Of a stretch of 39,900 nt of DNA, positions 26,729 to 34,259 are shown one piece after another. Origin of the DNA: an uncultured Saprospiraceae bacterium. GTDB taxonomy: Bacteria; Bacteroidota; Bacteroidia; Chitinophagales; Saprospiraceae. Location of the stretch: assembly GCA_937924495.1 (NCBI GenBank), contig CALDSS010000156.1, positions 1 through 39,900 on the forward strand, read 5' to 3'. The position numbers and the translations under genes were made by a program. Numbering within the stretch: the first letter of the stretch is position 1; each line of letters begins with the position of its first letter. The notes below the pieces were generated by a model, which saw nothing but the letters and a program-made list of their open reading frames with translations, ran no database searches and was not told the origin of the DNA.

Positions 26729-27805
26729 TTAGACCGAAATAGTTTCTATATTTTTTACGGGAACTACCCATCCAAATTTATCTTTAATTCTTCCAGATCT
26801 GATGCCATTGATTTCACTCTTTAGCATTGCTGCGATAGTTCTTTTTTCAATTGGAGGTAAATCCATTTCCACTTCGCCATGCTTAATTTTGATTACATTG
26901 GATACAACAGCAGCTGTACCCACACCAAAACACTCCTTAAGTCTGCCATCCAAATGAGCCTCGACGATTTCATCAATCTCAACTAACCTTTCTTCAAACT
27001 TGATTCCTTTGTTTTCGCAAATTTTAAGAATAGAATCTCTTGTAATTCCTTTTAAGATAGTTCCTGTAGTAGAAGGGGTTACTAAAACATCGTCAATAAT
27101 AAACATCAAGTTCATTGTCCCCACTTCCTGTACATATTTGAATTCTTTAGCGTCTAACCATAGAATTTGATCAAAACCTTTTTTATTGGCTATATCCGTG
27201 GGTAATAAGGACCCTCCATAGTTGCCAGCAGCTTTGGCTTCTCCAAAACCTCCATGCGCAGCTCTAATAAATTTCTGTTCTGTAATTAAACTAATAGGCT
27301 TTGGATAATATGGACCAACAGGCCCAGTGAAAACCACAAATTTATAAGTAGAGGAGGGCCTAACACCAATAAACTCATCTGTGGCAAACATAAAAGGCCT
27401 GATATACAAAGCACTTCCTTCATTTTTAGGAATCCAACCTTTGTCAAGAGCAACTAAAGTGTGGATTGCATTTGAAAAGTCATCGATTGGAAAAGGAGGC
27501 ATCATCATTCTCTCCGCTGACTTATTCAATCTCTCGGCGTGCATCTGAGGTCTAAAGAATACAGGCGTTCCATCTTCTTTTTGAGTGGCTTTCATACCTT
27601 CAAAAATCAGTTGCCCATAATGTAATCCCATCATAGCTGGATGCATTTCCATTTTCCCAAAAGGGACAATTTTATAGTTTCCCCATTTGCCATCTTTATA
27701 ATCCGCAACAAACATGTGATCTGAAAATGTCCGACCAAAAGGTAGGTTGTCAAAATCTACATTAGGGAGTCGCGAATTTGAAGATTTAGTAATAGAGATT
27801 TTCAT
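26729..27805 (-). CDS. ilvE: Branched-chain amino acid aminotransferase
   Basis: 358 residues from ATG 27805; a TTG three codons upstream is not needed. It is a fold-type IV PLP enzyme. The PLP-binding Lys is K191 in GFGEAKAAGNYGGSL. Other family features are HYGQLIFEGMKA, FRPQMHAERLNKSAERM, EVGTMNLMF and GTAAVVSNV. The enzyme interconverts the branched-chain 2-oxo acids and Leu, Ile and Val using glutamate. It is convergent with rluD. A -7 box within a palindrome lies upstream. Confidence 0.95.
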   Translation of the reverse strand: MKISITKSSNSRLPNVDFDNLPFGRTFSDHMFVADYKDGKWGNYKIVPFGKMEMHPAMMGLHYGQLIFEGMKATQKEDGTPVFFRPQMHAERLNKSAERMMMPPFPIDDFSNAIHTLVALDKGWIPKNEGSALYIRPFMFATDEFIGVRPSSTYKFVVFTGPVGPYYPKPISLITEQKFIRAAHGGFGEAKAAGNYGGSLLPTDIANKKGFDQILWLDAKEFKYVQEVGTMNLMFIIDDVLVTPSTTGTILKGITRDSILKICENKGIKFEERLVEIDEIVEAHLDGRLKECFGVGTAAVVSNVIKIKHGEVEMDLPPIEKRTIAAMLKSEINGIRSGRIKDKFGWVVPVKNIETISV

Positions 27806-27886
27806 TAATGTCAATTTTGAATAGTGGAATAAATGGTAAGCCTTGATTTTTCTTAATTTTGTGTAGAAGAAAATTCAATGGCGGGC

Positions 27887-27904
27887 AATCCAAAATTATG
27901 GATT
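27887..27904 (-). promoter_or_regulatory. ilvE promoter -7 box inside an 18-bp palindrome
   Basis: On the minus strand, TAATTTTG (27898-27891) is an exact TAnnTTTG box, about 86 bases before ATG 27805. It is framed by AATCCA (27887-27892) and TGGATT (27899-27904), a perfect 6-bp inverted repeat around a 6-base centre. A protein bound there would cover the -7 box and repress. Confidence 0.4.
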
Positions 27905-27998
27905 ATTTTAGAAATATTCTGAAATCAGCCCATTTTTATTCTCAATCATATATTATATTCTGTAAGAATATTAAAAATAAAATAATATTTTGAAGACT

Positions 27999-28421
27999 AT
28001 GTTTTCAGACAAAGAGTTGATTTTAAAACCTGATGAAAAAAGTTTGAAGATCAAAGTATCAGGAGAAGGAAAGAAGGGCATATTTCTATATGTAACCCAC
28101 GAAAGTGAAATAGAATCTTTGATTTTATTTTTATCAAAAATTCTTGAGGCATTAAAAATTGACCTTGAGAAAGACACTTATTTAAGTATTCTAAAACCAG
28201 AAGACAACCTTTCCTTCTTCCAAACCTTCCGAAAACCAAAACACATTTTCCTGTTTGGCACAAAACCAAATCAACTCGGTTTAAATGTAAACTTTAACCC
28301 TTATAGGGTAGTACAAGTTAACGGAGTTAAAGTTCTAAAATCTGATACTTTATCTTCAATTCAGAAAGACGAGAAACTAAAAAGACTATTATGGAATTGC
28401 TTGAAAGAGTGGCAGGGTTAA
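27999..28421 (+). CDS. Possible DNA polymerase III psi-like protein
   Basis: 140 residues from ATG 27999 (MFSDKELILKPDEK); a TTG at 27990 is not preferred. It has no signal peptide. The C-terminal half has HIFLFGTKPNQLGLN, then VNGVKVLKSDTLSSIQKDEKLKRLLWNCLKEW. This strand-L-G-x-P... and L-x-S-x-(S/T)-L-x-x-(I/L)-x-x-D-x-x-(L)-K-x-x-L-W-x-x-L layout resembles psi (HolD), a small clamp-loader subunit of similar length. Bacteroidota psi proteins are poorly described, so I treat this as a hypothesis. Its stop overlaps the rsmD stop by 3 bases on the opposite strand. Confidence 0.6.
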   Translation: MFSDKELILKPDEKSLKIKVSGEGKKGIFLYVTHESEIESLILFLSKILEALKIDLEKDTYLSILKPEDNLSFFQTFRKPKHIFLFGTKPNQLGLNVNFNPYRVVQVNGVKVLKSDTLSSIQKDEKLKRLLWNCLKEWQG

Positions 28422-28960
28422 ACATTTTCGAAAAAAGAAAAAATAGTCTTTCCATAGTTTCTTTTTTGGGTGAAGTTTGGATGACTATCAAAGTCGTGAT
28501 TTGGATTGTGTTCCATGACAAAAACACCTTCTGGTTTTAGTAAATTATGCTGAAATATCAAGTCTGGTATTTGAGGAATATTAGGCAAAGGATAGGGTGG
28601 GCCAGCAAAAATATAATCATAAGGCACCTTACTGGAAGCTATAAACTTGAATACATCAGCCTTAATTATTTTTATATTGTCTTGAATTTCAAGTGTTTCT
28701 ACAGTTTTGGTTACAAATTTTATACACCCATAAAATTTATCCACGTATGTGACGTCCGTGCATCCTCTTGAAATAAACTCGTAACTGTGATTTCCAGTGC
28801 CGCCAAAGAGATCCAATACCTTAAGCTCTGAAAAATCAAAACGATTCATTAATATATTAAAAAGTCCCTCTTTTGCATAATCAGTCGTAGGGCGAGTTGG
28901 CCAATTTTTAGCAGGCGGGTCAAACCTTCTTCCTTTAAATTTTCCTCCTATTATTCTCAT
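28418..28960 (-). CDS. rsmD: RsmD-type 16S rRNA (guanine966-N2)-methyltransferase
   Basis: 180 residues. It begins MRIIGGKFKGRRFDPP, with PTRPTTDYAKEGLFN, both RsmD signatures. The SAM-binding motif I is LDLFGGTGNHSYEFISRG, and the acidic motif follows. Catalytic motif IV is normally (D/N)PPY; here it reads FAGPPY (Gly at 120, codon GGC), a one-base change from Asp. The rest of the protein is intact. The enzyme modifies G966 of 16S rRNA in free 30S subunits. Its ATG overlaps the DUF3822 stop (ATGA at 28957-28960), a coupling found throughout Bacteroidota. Confidence 0.85.
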   Translation of the reverse strand: MRIIGGKFKGRRFDPPAKNWPTRPTTDYAKEGLFNILMNRFDFSELKVLDLFGGTGNHSYEFISRGCTDVTYVDKFYGCIKFVTKTVETLEIQDNIKIIKADVFKFIASSKVPYDYIFAGPPYPLPNIPQIPDLIFQHNLLKPEGVFVMEHNPNHDFDSHPNFTQKRNYGKTIFSFFENV

Positions 28961-29817
28961 AAATTTGGGTCGTTTGTATAAACTGGAAAATGAATAATAT
29001 TAAAATATTTATGCAGCACAATGTGTTTTTGAAACTTTGGTCCAGTTTGAAGACCAACATAAGAATTTAACACTTGTGATTGAGGAAGATATTTTCTCAA
29101 TTGGAGGAAAAGGTCAGAGTTTTCATCAATATTTCCAGTAATCCACACGGCTTGTTTAGACTGTTCCAATCCAAATTGTTCTACAATCAATAAAGAATAA
29201 TAAAGTAGGTCTTTCCCTGAGGTGAGATCATAGCTATTCAGCAATCTCAAAGTCCCATTATCAATAAATATTATGTCTAAAGCTCCAGTGGATAGGTTCA
29301 ATAATAGTTTTTTGGACTCCAAATCTGATTTCAGTCTTAAGAAACTGTTTAGTAAAACAGTAGTCGAGTGATAAAATGAGGCCTCTGGGTACTTATCCAA
29401 GAAATAAGACTTAATATCTTTGGGAATTGAAAAAATATTGCAAATTTTTTGATAAGGAATGTAATCTGTAAATATTTCTTCCCAAGAAGAGACTTCAGCG
29501 ATATTCTTCAAATATGTTTCAGATTGGCTTTCATTATATAGCTTTTCAGGGACTAGGGTAAATGATTTGGAGGAGTAAGCGATTTGGACTTTCTTAAAAT
29601 TCAGATTTAGTATGGGTTCGTTCCTAAAAGTGGATTTGAAGTTTTCAATAGGATTAGAGGAAACAATTTCAAAACGCCAATGCTTAAGCGCAAGCACCAT
29701 TTTCCTATCATCAACTACAACAAAAATTAAACTGTCCACCCCGATTAGGATGGACAGTTCGTAGAAGATTGAATTTTCAGTTAAAAAACTGCTTTCAACG
29801 ATTTCTTTTTCTATCAT
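28957..29817 (-). CDS. DUF3822 family protein
   Basis: 286 residues with no signal or membrane segment. It matches the DUF3822 family by length, by its partner and by layout: an N-terminal EKEIVESSFLTENSIFYELSILIG-type beta start, a central IAEVSSWEEIFTDYIPYQKICNIF segment, and a later LLLNLSTGALDIIFIDNGTLRLLNSYDL that looks like an actin/Hsp70-like (ASKHA) strand-turn-strand. Members of this family sit directly upstream of rsmD in Bacteroidota. Its function is unknown. It is translationally coupled to rsmD and starts 32 bases after the 192-residue gene, so the three probably form one operon. Confidence 0.8.
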   Translation of the reverse strand: MIEKEIVESSFLTENSIFYELSILIGVDSLIFVVVDDRKMVLALKHWRFEIVSSNPIENFKSTFRNEPILNLNFKKVQIAYSSKSFTLVPEKLYNESQSETYLKNIAEVSSWEEIFTDYIPYQKICNIFSIPKDIKSYFLDKYPEASFYHSTTVLLNSFLRLKSDLESKKLLLNLSTGALDIIFIDNGTLRLLNSYDLTSGKDLLYYSLLIVEQFGLEQSKQAVWITGNIDENSDLFLQLRKYLPQSQVLNSYVGLQTGPKFQKHIVLHKYFNIIHFPVYTNDPNL

Positions 29818-29849
29818 TTATCAAAAGCTTATTCAAGTTTGGACTTGAA

Positions 29850-30428
29850 TTACTCCCAGTTACCAGATGTATTTGGAGTGTTCATATTTCCAAATTTCAA
29901 AATTGAATTTGGATCGTAAGTATTGTCATACTTCGCAAATTTTGGATCTGCAAACGGCCCCATAAAATCAACGCGTTTTGTACTTACTTCTACAACATGT
30001 ACAAGTGTGTTTTGATAGGTTGTTGTATCTGCTTGGATATTAAACGTTTTACCATCACTATATGGAATGGAAGCTAAATCATCATACGTAAACCCGATGG
30101 AAGCCAAAGAATCTTTAGAAGATTTTTCAATCTCCGTGTAAATCACTTTTCCACCAGTAGGATCATCAGGATCACCCTCCACTTTTGTAATAGTGAAAAC
30201 TCCAGAGGCCAATACCTGTTGTAAAGTATCAAAGTTTGGTGCATACTCTCCAGTGATAGCTCGGTAATATTCTTGAGCTTTTCTGATTTTAATTAATTTG
30301 TCAACGACTACTTTTTCTCTTTTAGATTTTTCTTCCTCAAAAGCAATTGGTTCTCGAATAGTACCTGCTAAAACATACGCTAATCCTGCAGCTAAAAGGA
30401 AAAATAAAAGGTTTATTGCAATTCTCAT
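29850..30428 (-). CDS. Membrane-anchored protein of unknown function, first gene of the rsmD operon
   Basis: 192 residues. One N-terminal helix (residues 4-22, INLLFFLLAAGLAYVLAG) is followed by a charged coiled coil (FEEEKSKREKVVVDKLIKIRKAQEYYRAITGEYAPNFDTL). This resembles the N-terminal stalk of pseudopilin-like proteins, and then a beta-rich domain follows. The remainder is hydrophilic and ends in TSGNWE. I know proteins of this type next to DUF3822 and rsmD in Bacteroidota but no role for them. Inferred location: inner membrane with the rest in the periplasm. Confidence 0.7.
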   Translation of the reverse strand: MRIAINLLFFLLAAGLAYVLAGTIREPIAFEEEKSKREKVVVDKLIKIRKAQEYYRAITGEYAPNFDTLQQVLASGVFTITKVEGDPDDPTGGKVIYTEIEKSSKDSLASIGFTYDDLASIPYSDGKTFNIQADTTTYQNTLVHVVEVSTKRVDFMGPFADPKFAKYDNTYDPNSILKFGNMNTPNTSGNWE

Positions 30429-30657
30429 TATCTGAATAGATTTTGAAAAGGTTGTTGTTTAAAATTAGGTTGATTATTCACACTCGCAATTTTAGGACTT
30501 TATTTCGAGAATGATAAAAATTTTTAAGATTTTCTCTAACTATAAGTAACTGATTCACAATTAGATAAAAAAGTTGGTTGATGAGTCCACTTTTTATCGA
30601 CGTTGTTTAAGAATGGAGTTCAGAAGCGAAAATTTGAAGATAGAGGTTCTGATGAAG

Positions 30658-30700
30658 TAAAATTAATGAGGCATAGCATCGCTACGGCTCATTAATTTTA
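30658..30700. repeat. 43-base perfect-arm inverted repeat
   Basis: TAAAATTAATGAG (30658-30670) and its complement (30688-30700) enclose a 17-base centre that contains the inner hairpin TAGC-ATC-GCTA. It lies 58 bases beyond the amidohydrolase stop in a 329-base gap. There is no T run after it in either direction, so it is not a standard terminator. The rest of the gap (30429-30657) is AT-rich and I see no gene or -7 box in it. Confidence 0.5.
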
Positions 30701-30757
30701 CAAAATCTGGTTCTTTAGATTTGAATTTTGCAGCTTGAAATCTATTTTTAAACGACG

Positions 30758-33700
30758 TCATTGACCGCAATGGCAATTTGGTCTCATACAGCTTTCAGTT
30801 TCAATATAAAATGGATAGGCGTTGTTTCCGCCTTCCATTTCAAAATAAAACTTAGACCGCTCTGTGGTTTCATTTCCAATCTCATTCATGGTGTCACAAT
30901 CATACAATCGCCCATTGATCATAGTTTGAAAAACGGTTTCTGTATTCAGTATATCTTCCAGCGGGTTTTTATCCAGAATAATCAAATCAGCTAATTTTCC
31001 TTTCTTAATAGAACCAATTTGATGATCCATTCCTAAATATTTTGCGCCATTTATAGTGGCACATTTTAAGGCTTGATGATTGCTCATGCCCCCTTGTTGG
31101 AGCATCCACAATTCCCAATGTGCGCCCAAACCTTGTAATTGGCCATGTGCTCCGAGGTTGATATTCACTCCAGATTTTTGAAGTTTATTTAAACTTTTTG
31201 ATGTTAAAATATGTCCATTTTCATATTCTTCATCAGGTAACATTGTTCGGTGTCTTGCTCGTGAATCAATAACGGGTCGTGGTGTAAAATTTAGCAGTCG
31301 ATCTTTTTCCCAAACATTAGTTTTTTGGTACCAATAATATTCTCCATTGACCGATCCATAATTTACAACAAGGGTAGGCGTGTTATGAGCATCCGTTTCT
31401 TTCCAAAGATTTATTACATCCTTATACAATGGTGCAACAGGGATGTTATGCTCAATTCCAGTATGCCCATCCACCACTTGAGTCATATTATGGTAAAAGA
31501 ACGAACCACCTTCTGGCACAACAATAATTTCTAAGTCCTTTGCCGCTTTCATGACTTGCTGCCGTTGATTTCGACGTGGCTGATTATAACTTTTTACTGA
31601 AAATGCACCATAAGCTTTTGTTCGTTTTATGGCAGAATATGCATCTTCATAACTATTTATAACGGCTTTAAAATCTCCTTCAGCACCATATAAAATTGTA
31701 CCAGTAGAGTAGAGGCGAGGGCCTACCATGTTTCCAGCTTTTATCATTTCAGATTGACTAAAAATCATTTCTGAATTACTGGAAGGATCATGTGCTGTGG
31801 TCACGCCATAAGCGAGGTTTGCATAATATTCCCATTGTTTCTGTGGAGAAAGACCAAACCTGAAATTTCCTAAATGACCGTGGACATCAATGATTCCGGG
31901 CATAATCGTTTTGCCAGAACAGTCAATTTCTTTGGCACCTGATGGTTTTGAAATATTTGAACCCAATTCCTCGATTTTGTTGTCTTTAATTAAAATACTT
32001 CCTGACTCAATTACTTCGTCTCCTTCCATCGTAATGATTCTTGCATTAGTCAAAAGAACTGACTGAGAAGGCTTATCAGATTCTAATTCAAAATTAATTT
32101 TTAGACCAACGGTATCAATTGGCGGAATACTATCCACCGCGCCTTGTAAGAATAAAAATCTGTTTGTTAATTCGTCACTAAAGTATTCATTACCTAACGT
32201 CCAATGAAGCTTTTTACTATCGGAAGACCAGTGAAGGTTAATTCCAGCATCTTTAGCAACTTGTGAAACAGGGACAGATTTTGCACCTTTCGAGAGACTT
32301 ATTGTTTTGCCAGTTTTAGGAAAGGGAGCAATAAATACTTTATATAATTCCGACCATGCAATCCATTCATTATCTGGGCTGATTGCAAATCGTTGTGCAT
32401 ATTTTCCGTCAATATGCTTTTTCACATCATTGCCAGTCAAATCAATACTTTCAAAAGATTTTGTTAGATTTCCAAAAATAAACCCACCAGTTTGATAATA
32501 AATTCTTTTTCCGTCATGGCTAAAAATAGGATATTCACCCTTGTCGGAAATTTTCTCAGCATCACCTCCATTTGTAGAAATTAAATACAAACCAGGATTT
32601 TTACAATAAGTATATCCTTGATGGTGGTTGCCCCTTGTTTTTTCAAAAACAATATTTTTCCCATCAGGTGAAAAACTGGGATTCCTGAAAATTCCTTTTT
32701 CCGTCGTAACTTTTTTGGCGCCACCGCCGCTTGAATTTGCAACCCAAACCGCTCCCATATTTTCATCATTCCAGGTAACGTAAGTTATTTTACTGCCATC
32801 TTTTGAAAAAGTGGGTTCAAATTGAAATTCACTTCCCTTTACTAATCTTTTTGGTTTGCCATTGGGCAAATTCACTTTCCACAAATATCCGAGCGCATTG
32901 AAAATAGCGGATTTTCCATTGGGTGCCGTAATCAAATTCCGAAGCACTTTAACTTCAAAATTTTCATCAAAAGCATTATTTTTAAATCGAACAGTTTTGG
33001 CCACTTTATGATTTACATCAACTGAAAATGGAATTTCAGTCGCCTTTCTTGAATTGACATTTACTTTCCAAATTTTTCCATTCTTACCCCAAACTACAAT
33101 ATTTTGATTGTCAGGAGTCCAGTCAAAACCAGGGTAGGCACCAAAAATAGCCCAAGCCTCTTGTTGGTCTTTTGCCAGTCCTTCAAACACTGGAATTTCG
33201 ACCCCTGAATTCAAATCATGAATAAAAAGAACTGTTTTGGTTCTAACTCGCTTCACGAATGCGATTTTATTTCCGTCAGGTGAAACTTGAGGTCGGCACG
33301 CACCACCAGGCCCAGTAATTACATTTTCAACTTTCCCCTTTTCTCTATCATATCTTTTGGTTGCGTAGATTTGATTGTTTGGGTCTTTGTTATATTGAAA
33401 ATATCCTCCTGGATACATGTCCTCACTAAAATAAACATATCGACCATCAGGAGAAACAGTAGGTTCGTTTACGTCTTGTTGGTCATTTTTTCGTTTGGTC
33501 AATTGCAACCCCTCACCACCTGTTATATGATAAATCCAAATTTCACCCGCACCTAAGGAACGTGAACTTGTAAAGTGTTTTCTGGCTACAAAATAATTTC
33601 CATCTGGCGTCCAATCAGGATTATTTACTAATCTAAATTCTTCTTTCGTGAGCTGTTTGGCATTTGTGCCATCTGAATTCATAACCCAAATATTATCTCC

Positions 33701-34033
33701 TCCGCCAGCATCTGATGTAAACAAGAGTCTTTTTCCGTCTGGTGAAAATCTTGGTTGTACCTCCCAAGGAAGCCCTCGCCGAATGGGTTTTGCCTTTCCA
33801 CCAGAGATAGGCATCGTATAGATATCTCCCAATATGTCAAATGCGATGGTGCTTCCATCTGGACTCACATCAAGGTTCATCCAAGTCCCTTCATCAGTCG
33901 TAAAATTTACATCTTTCCAACCCCATTCACCAGGGGGATTGGATACATCCCACCCTTTTTCCGTTTCTTTTTGACCAAAGGTGGTTCCGCTCAGAAGGAA
34001 AGCTAAAACCAATGGTAATAAATATTTATTCAT
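30758..34033 (-). CDS. PD40 beta-propeller / amidohydrolase fusion protein
   Basis: 1091 residues with signal peptide MNKYLLPLVLAFLLSGTTFGQ. Residues 25-620 hold a TolB-like PD40 propeller, with repeated SPDG blades such as SPDGKRLLFTSD and SPDGRYVYFSED. Residues about 660-1080 form an amidohydrolase: metal-binding HGH (H718, H720 in PGIIDVHGHLG), later HNIPV and GAHGQLQGLGAHWE, and the ending LADLIILDKNPLED, the typical composite beta-sandwich strand. The fusion is common in Bacteroidota and acts on periplasmic substrates, probably amides or peptides, not defined here. It lacks a T9SS domain but ends in a small Cys-rich tail, CMRPNCHCGQ. It is divergent from the metzincin gene. Confidence 0.88.
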   Translation of the reverse strand: MNKYLLPLVLAFLLSGTTFGQKETEKGWDVSNPPGEWGWKDVNFTTDEGTWMNLDVSPDGSTIAFDILGDIYTMPISGGKAKPIRRGLPWEVQPRFSPDGKRLLFTSDAGGGDNIWVMNSDGTNAKQLTKEEFRLVNNPDWTPDGNYFVARKHFTSSRSLGAGEIWIYHITGGEGLQLTKRKNDQQDVNEPTVSPDGRYVYFSEDMYPGGYFQYNKDPNNQIYATKRYDREKGKVENVITGPGGACRPQVSPDGNKIAFVKRVRTKTVLFIHDLNSGVEIPVFEGLAKDQQEAWAIFGAYPGFDWTPDNQNIVVWGKNGKIWKVNVNSRKATEIPFSVDVNHKVAKTVRFKNNAFDENFEVKVLRNLITAPNGKSAIFNALGYLWKVNLPNGKPKRLVKGSEFQFEPTFSKDGSKITYVTWNDENMGAVWVANSSGGGAKKVTTEKGIFRNPSFSPDGKNIVFEKTRGNHHQGYTYCKNPGLYLISTNGGDAEKISDKGEYPIFSHDGKRIYYQTGGFIFGNLTKSFESIDLTGNDVKKHIDGKYAQRFAISPDNEWIAWSELYKVFIAPFPKTGKTISLSKGAKSVPVSQVAKDAGINLHWSSDSKKLHWTLGNEYFSDELTNRFLFLQGAVDSIPPIDTVGLKINFELESDKPSQSVLLTNARIITMEGDEVIESGSILIKDNKIEELGSNISKPSGAKEIDCSGKTIMPGIIDVHGHLGNFRFGLSPQKQWEYYANLAYGVTTAHDPSSNSEMIFSQSEMIKAGNMVGPRLYSTGTILYGAEGDFKAVINSYEDAYSAIKRTKAYGAFSVKSYNQPRRNQRQQVMKAAKDLEIIVVPEGGSFFYHNMTQVVDGHTGIEHNIPVAPLYKDVINLWKETDAHNTPTLVVNYGSVNGEYYWYQKTNVWEKDRLLNFTPRPVIDSRARHRTMLPDEEYENGHILTSKSLNKLQKSGVNINLGAHGQLQGLGAHWELWMLQQGGMSNHQALKCATINGAKYLGMDHQIGSIKKGKLADLIILDKNPLEDILNTETVFQTMINGRLYDCDTMNEIGNETTERSKFYFEMEGGNNAYPFYIETESCMRPNCHCGQ

Positions 34034-34109
34034 ATTTTTCTTATTTGTATTAACTTCAAATTCAGGTTTTTATGTTTTTATTCAAACCATTCATGTAAAA
34101 TTAGAAAAT

Positions 34110-34117
34110 CAAATTTA
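34110..34117 (-). promoter_or_regulatory. -7 box for the amidohydrolase gene
   Basis: Minus strand TAAATTTG is an exact TAnnTTTG match, about 77 bases before ATG 34033, so the leader would be about 70 nt. Confidence 0.4.
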
Positions 34118-34170
34118 GTAGAAGAAAGAAAATAACTTATTTGTCATTTCGATTTTCCCTAACGCACAAA

Positions 34171-34185
34171 TACCTATTTTAGGTA
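34171..34185. promoter_or_regulatory. Palindrome between two divergent promoters
   Basis: TACCTA (34171-34176), TTT, TAGGTA (34180-34185) is a perfect 6-bp inverted repeat. It lies between the -7 boxes of the amidohydrolase (34110-34117) and the metzincin (34210-34217), where it could be an operator for both. Confidence 0.35.
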
Positions 34186-34209
34186 ATGCAATACATTGAA
34201 TAATTTTTC

Positions 34210-34217
34210 TATTTTTG
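34210..34217 (+). promoter_or_regulatory. -7 box for the metzincin gene
   Basis: TATTTTTG is an exact TAnnTTTG box, 43 bases before ATG 34260; no -33 TTG is seen at the usual spacing. Confidence 0.45.
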
Positions 34218-34259
34218 CCTTAGAAATATCGGGCCCCACTGACATTTCAGACAAATACT

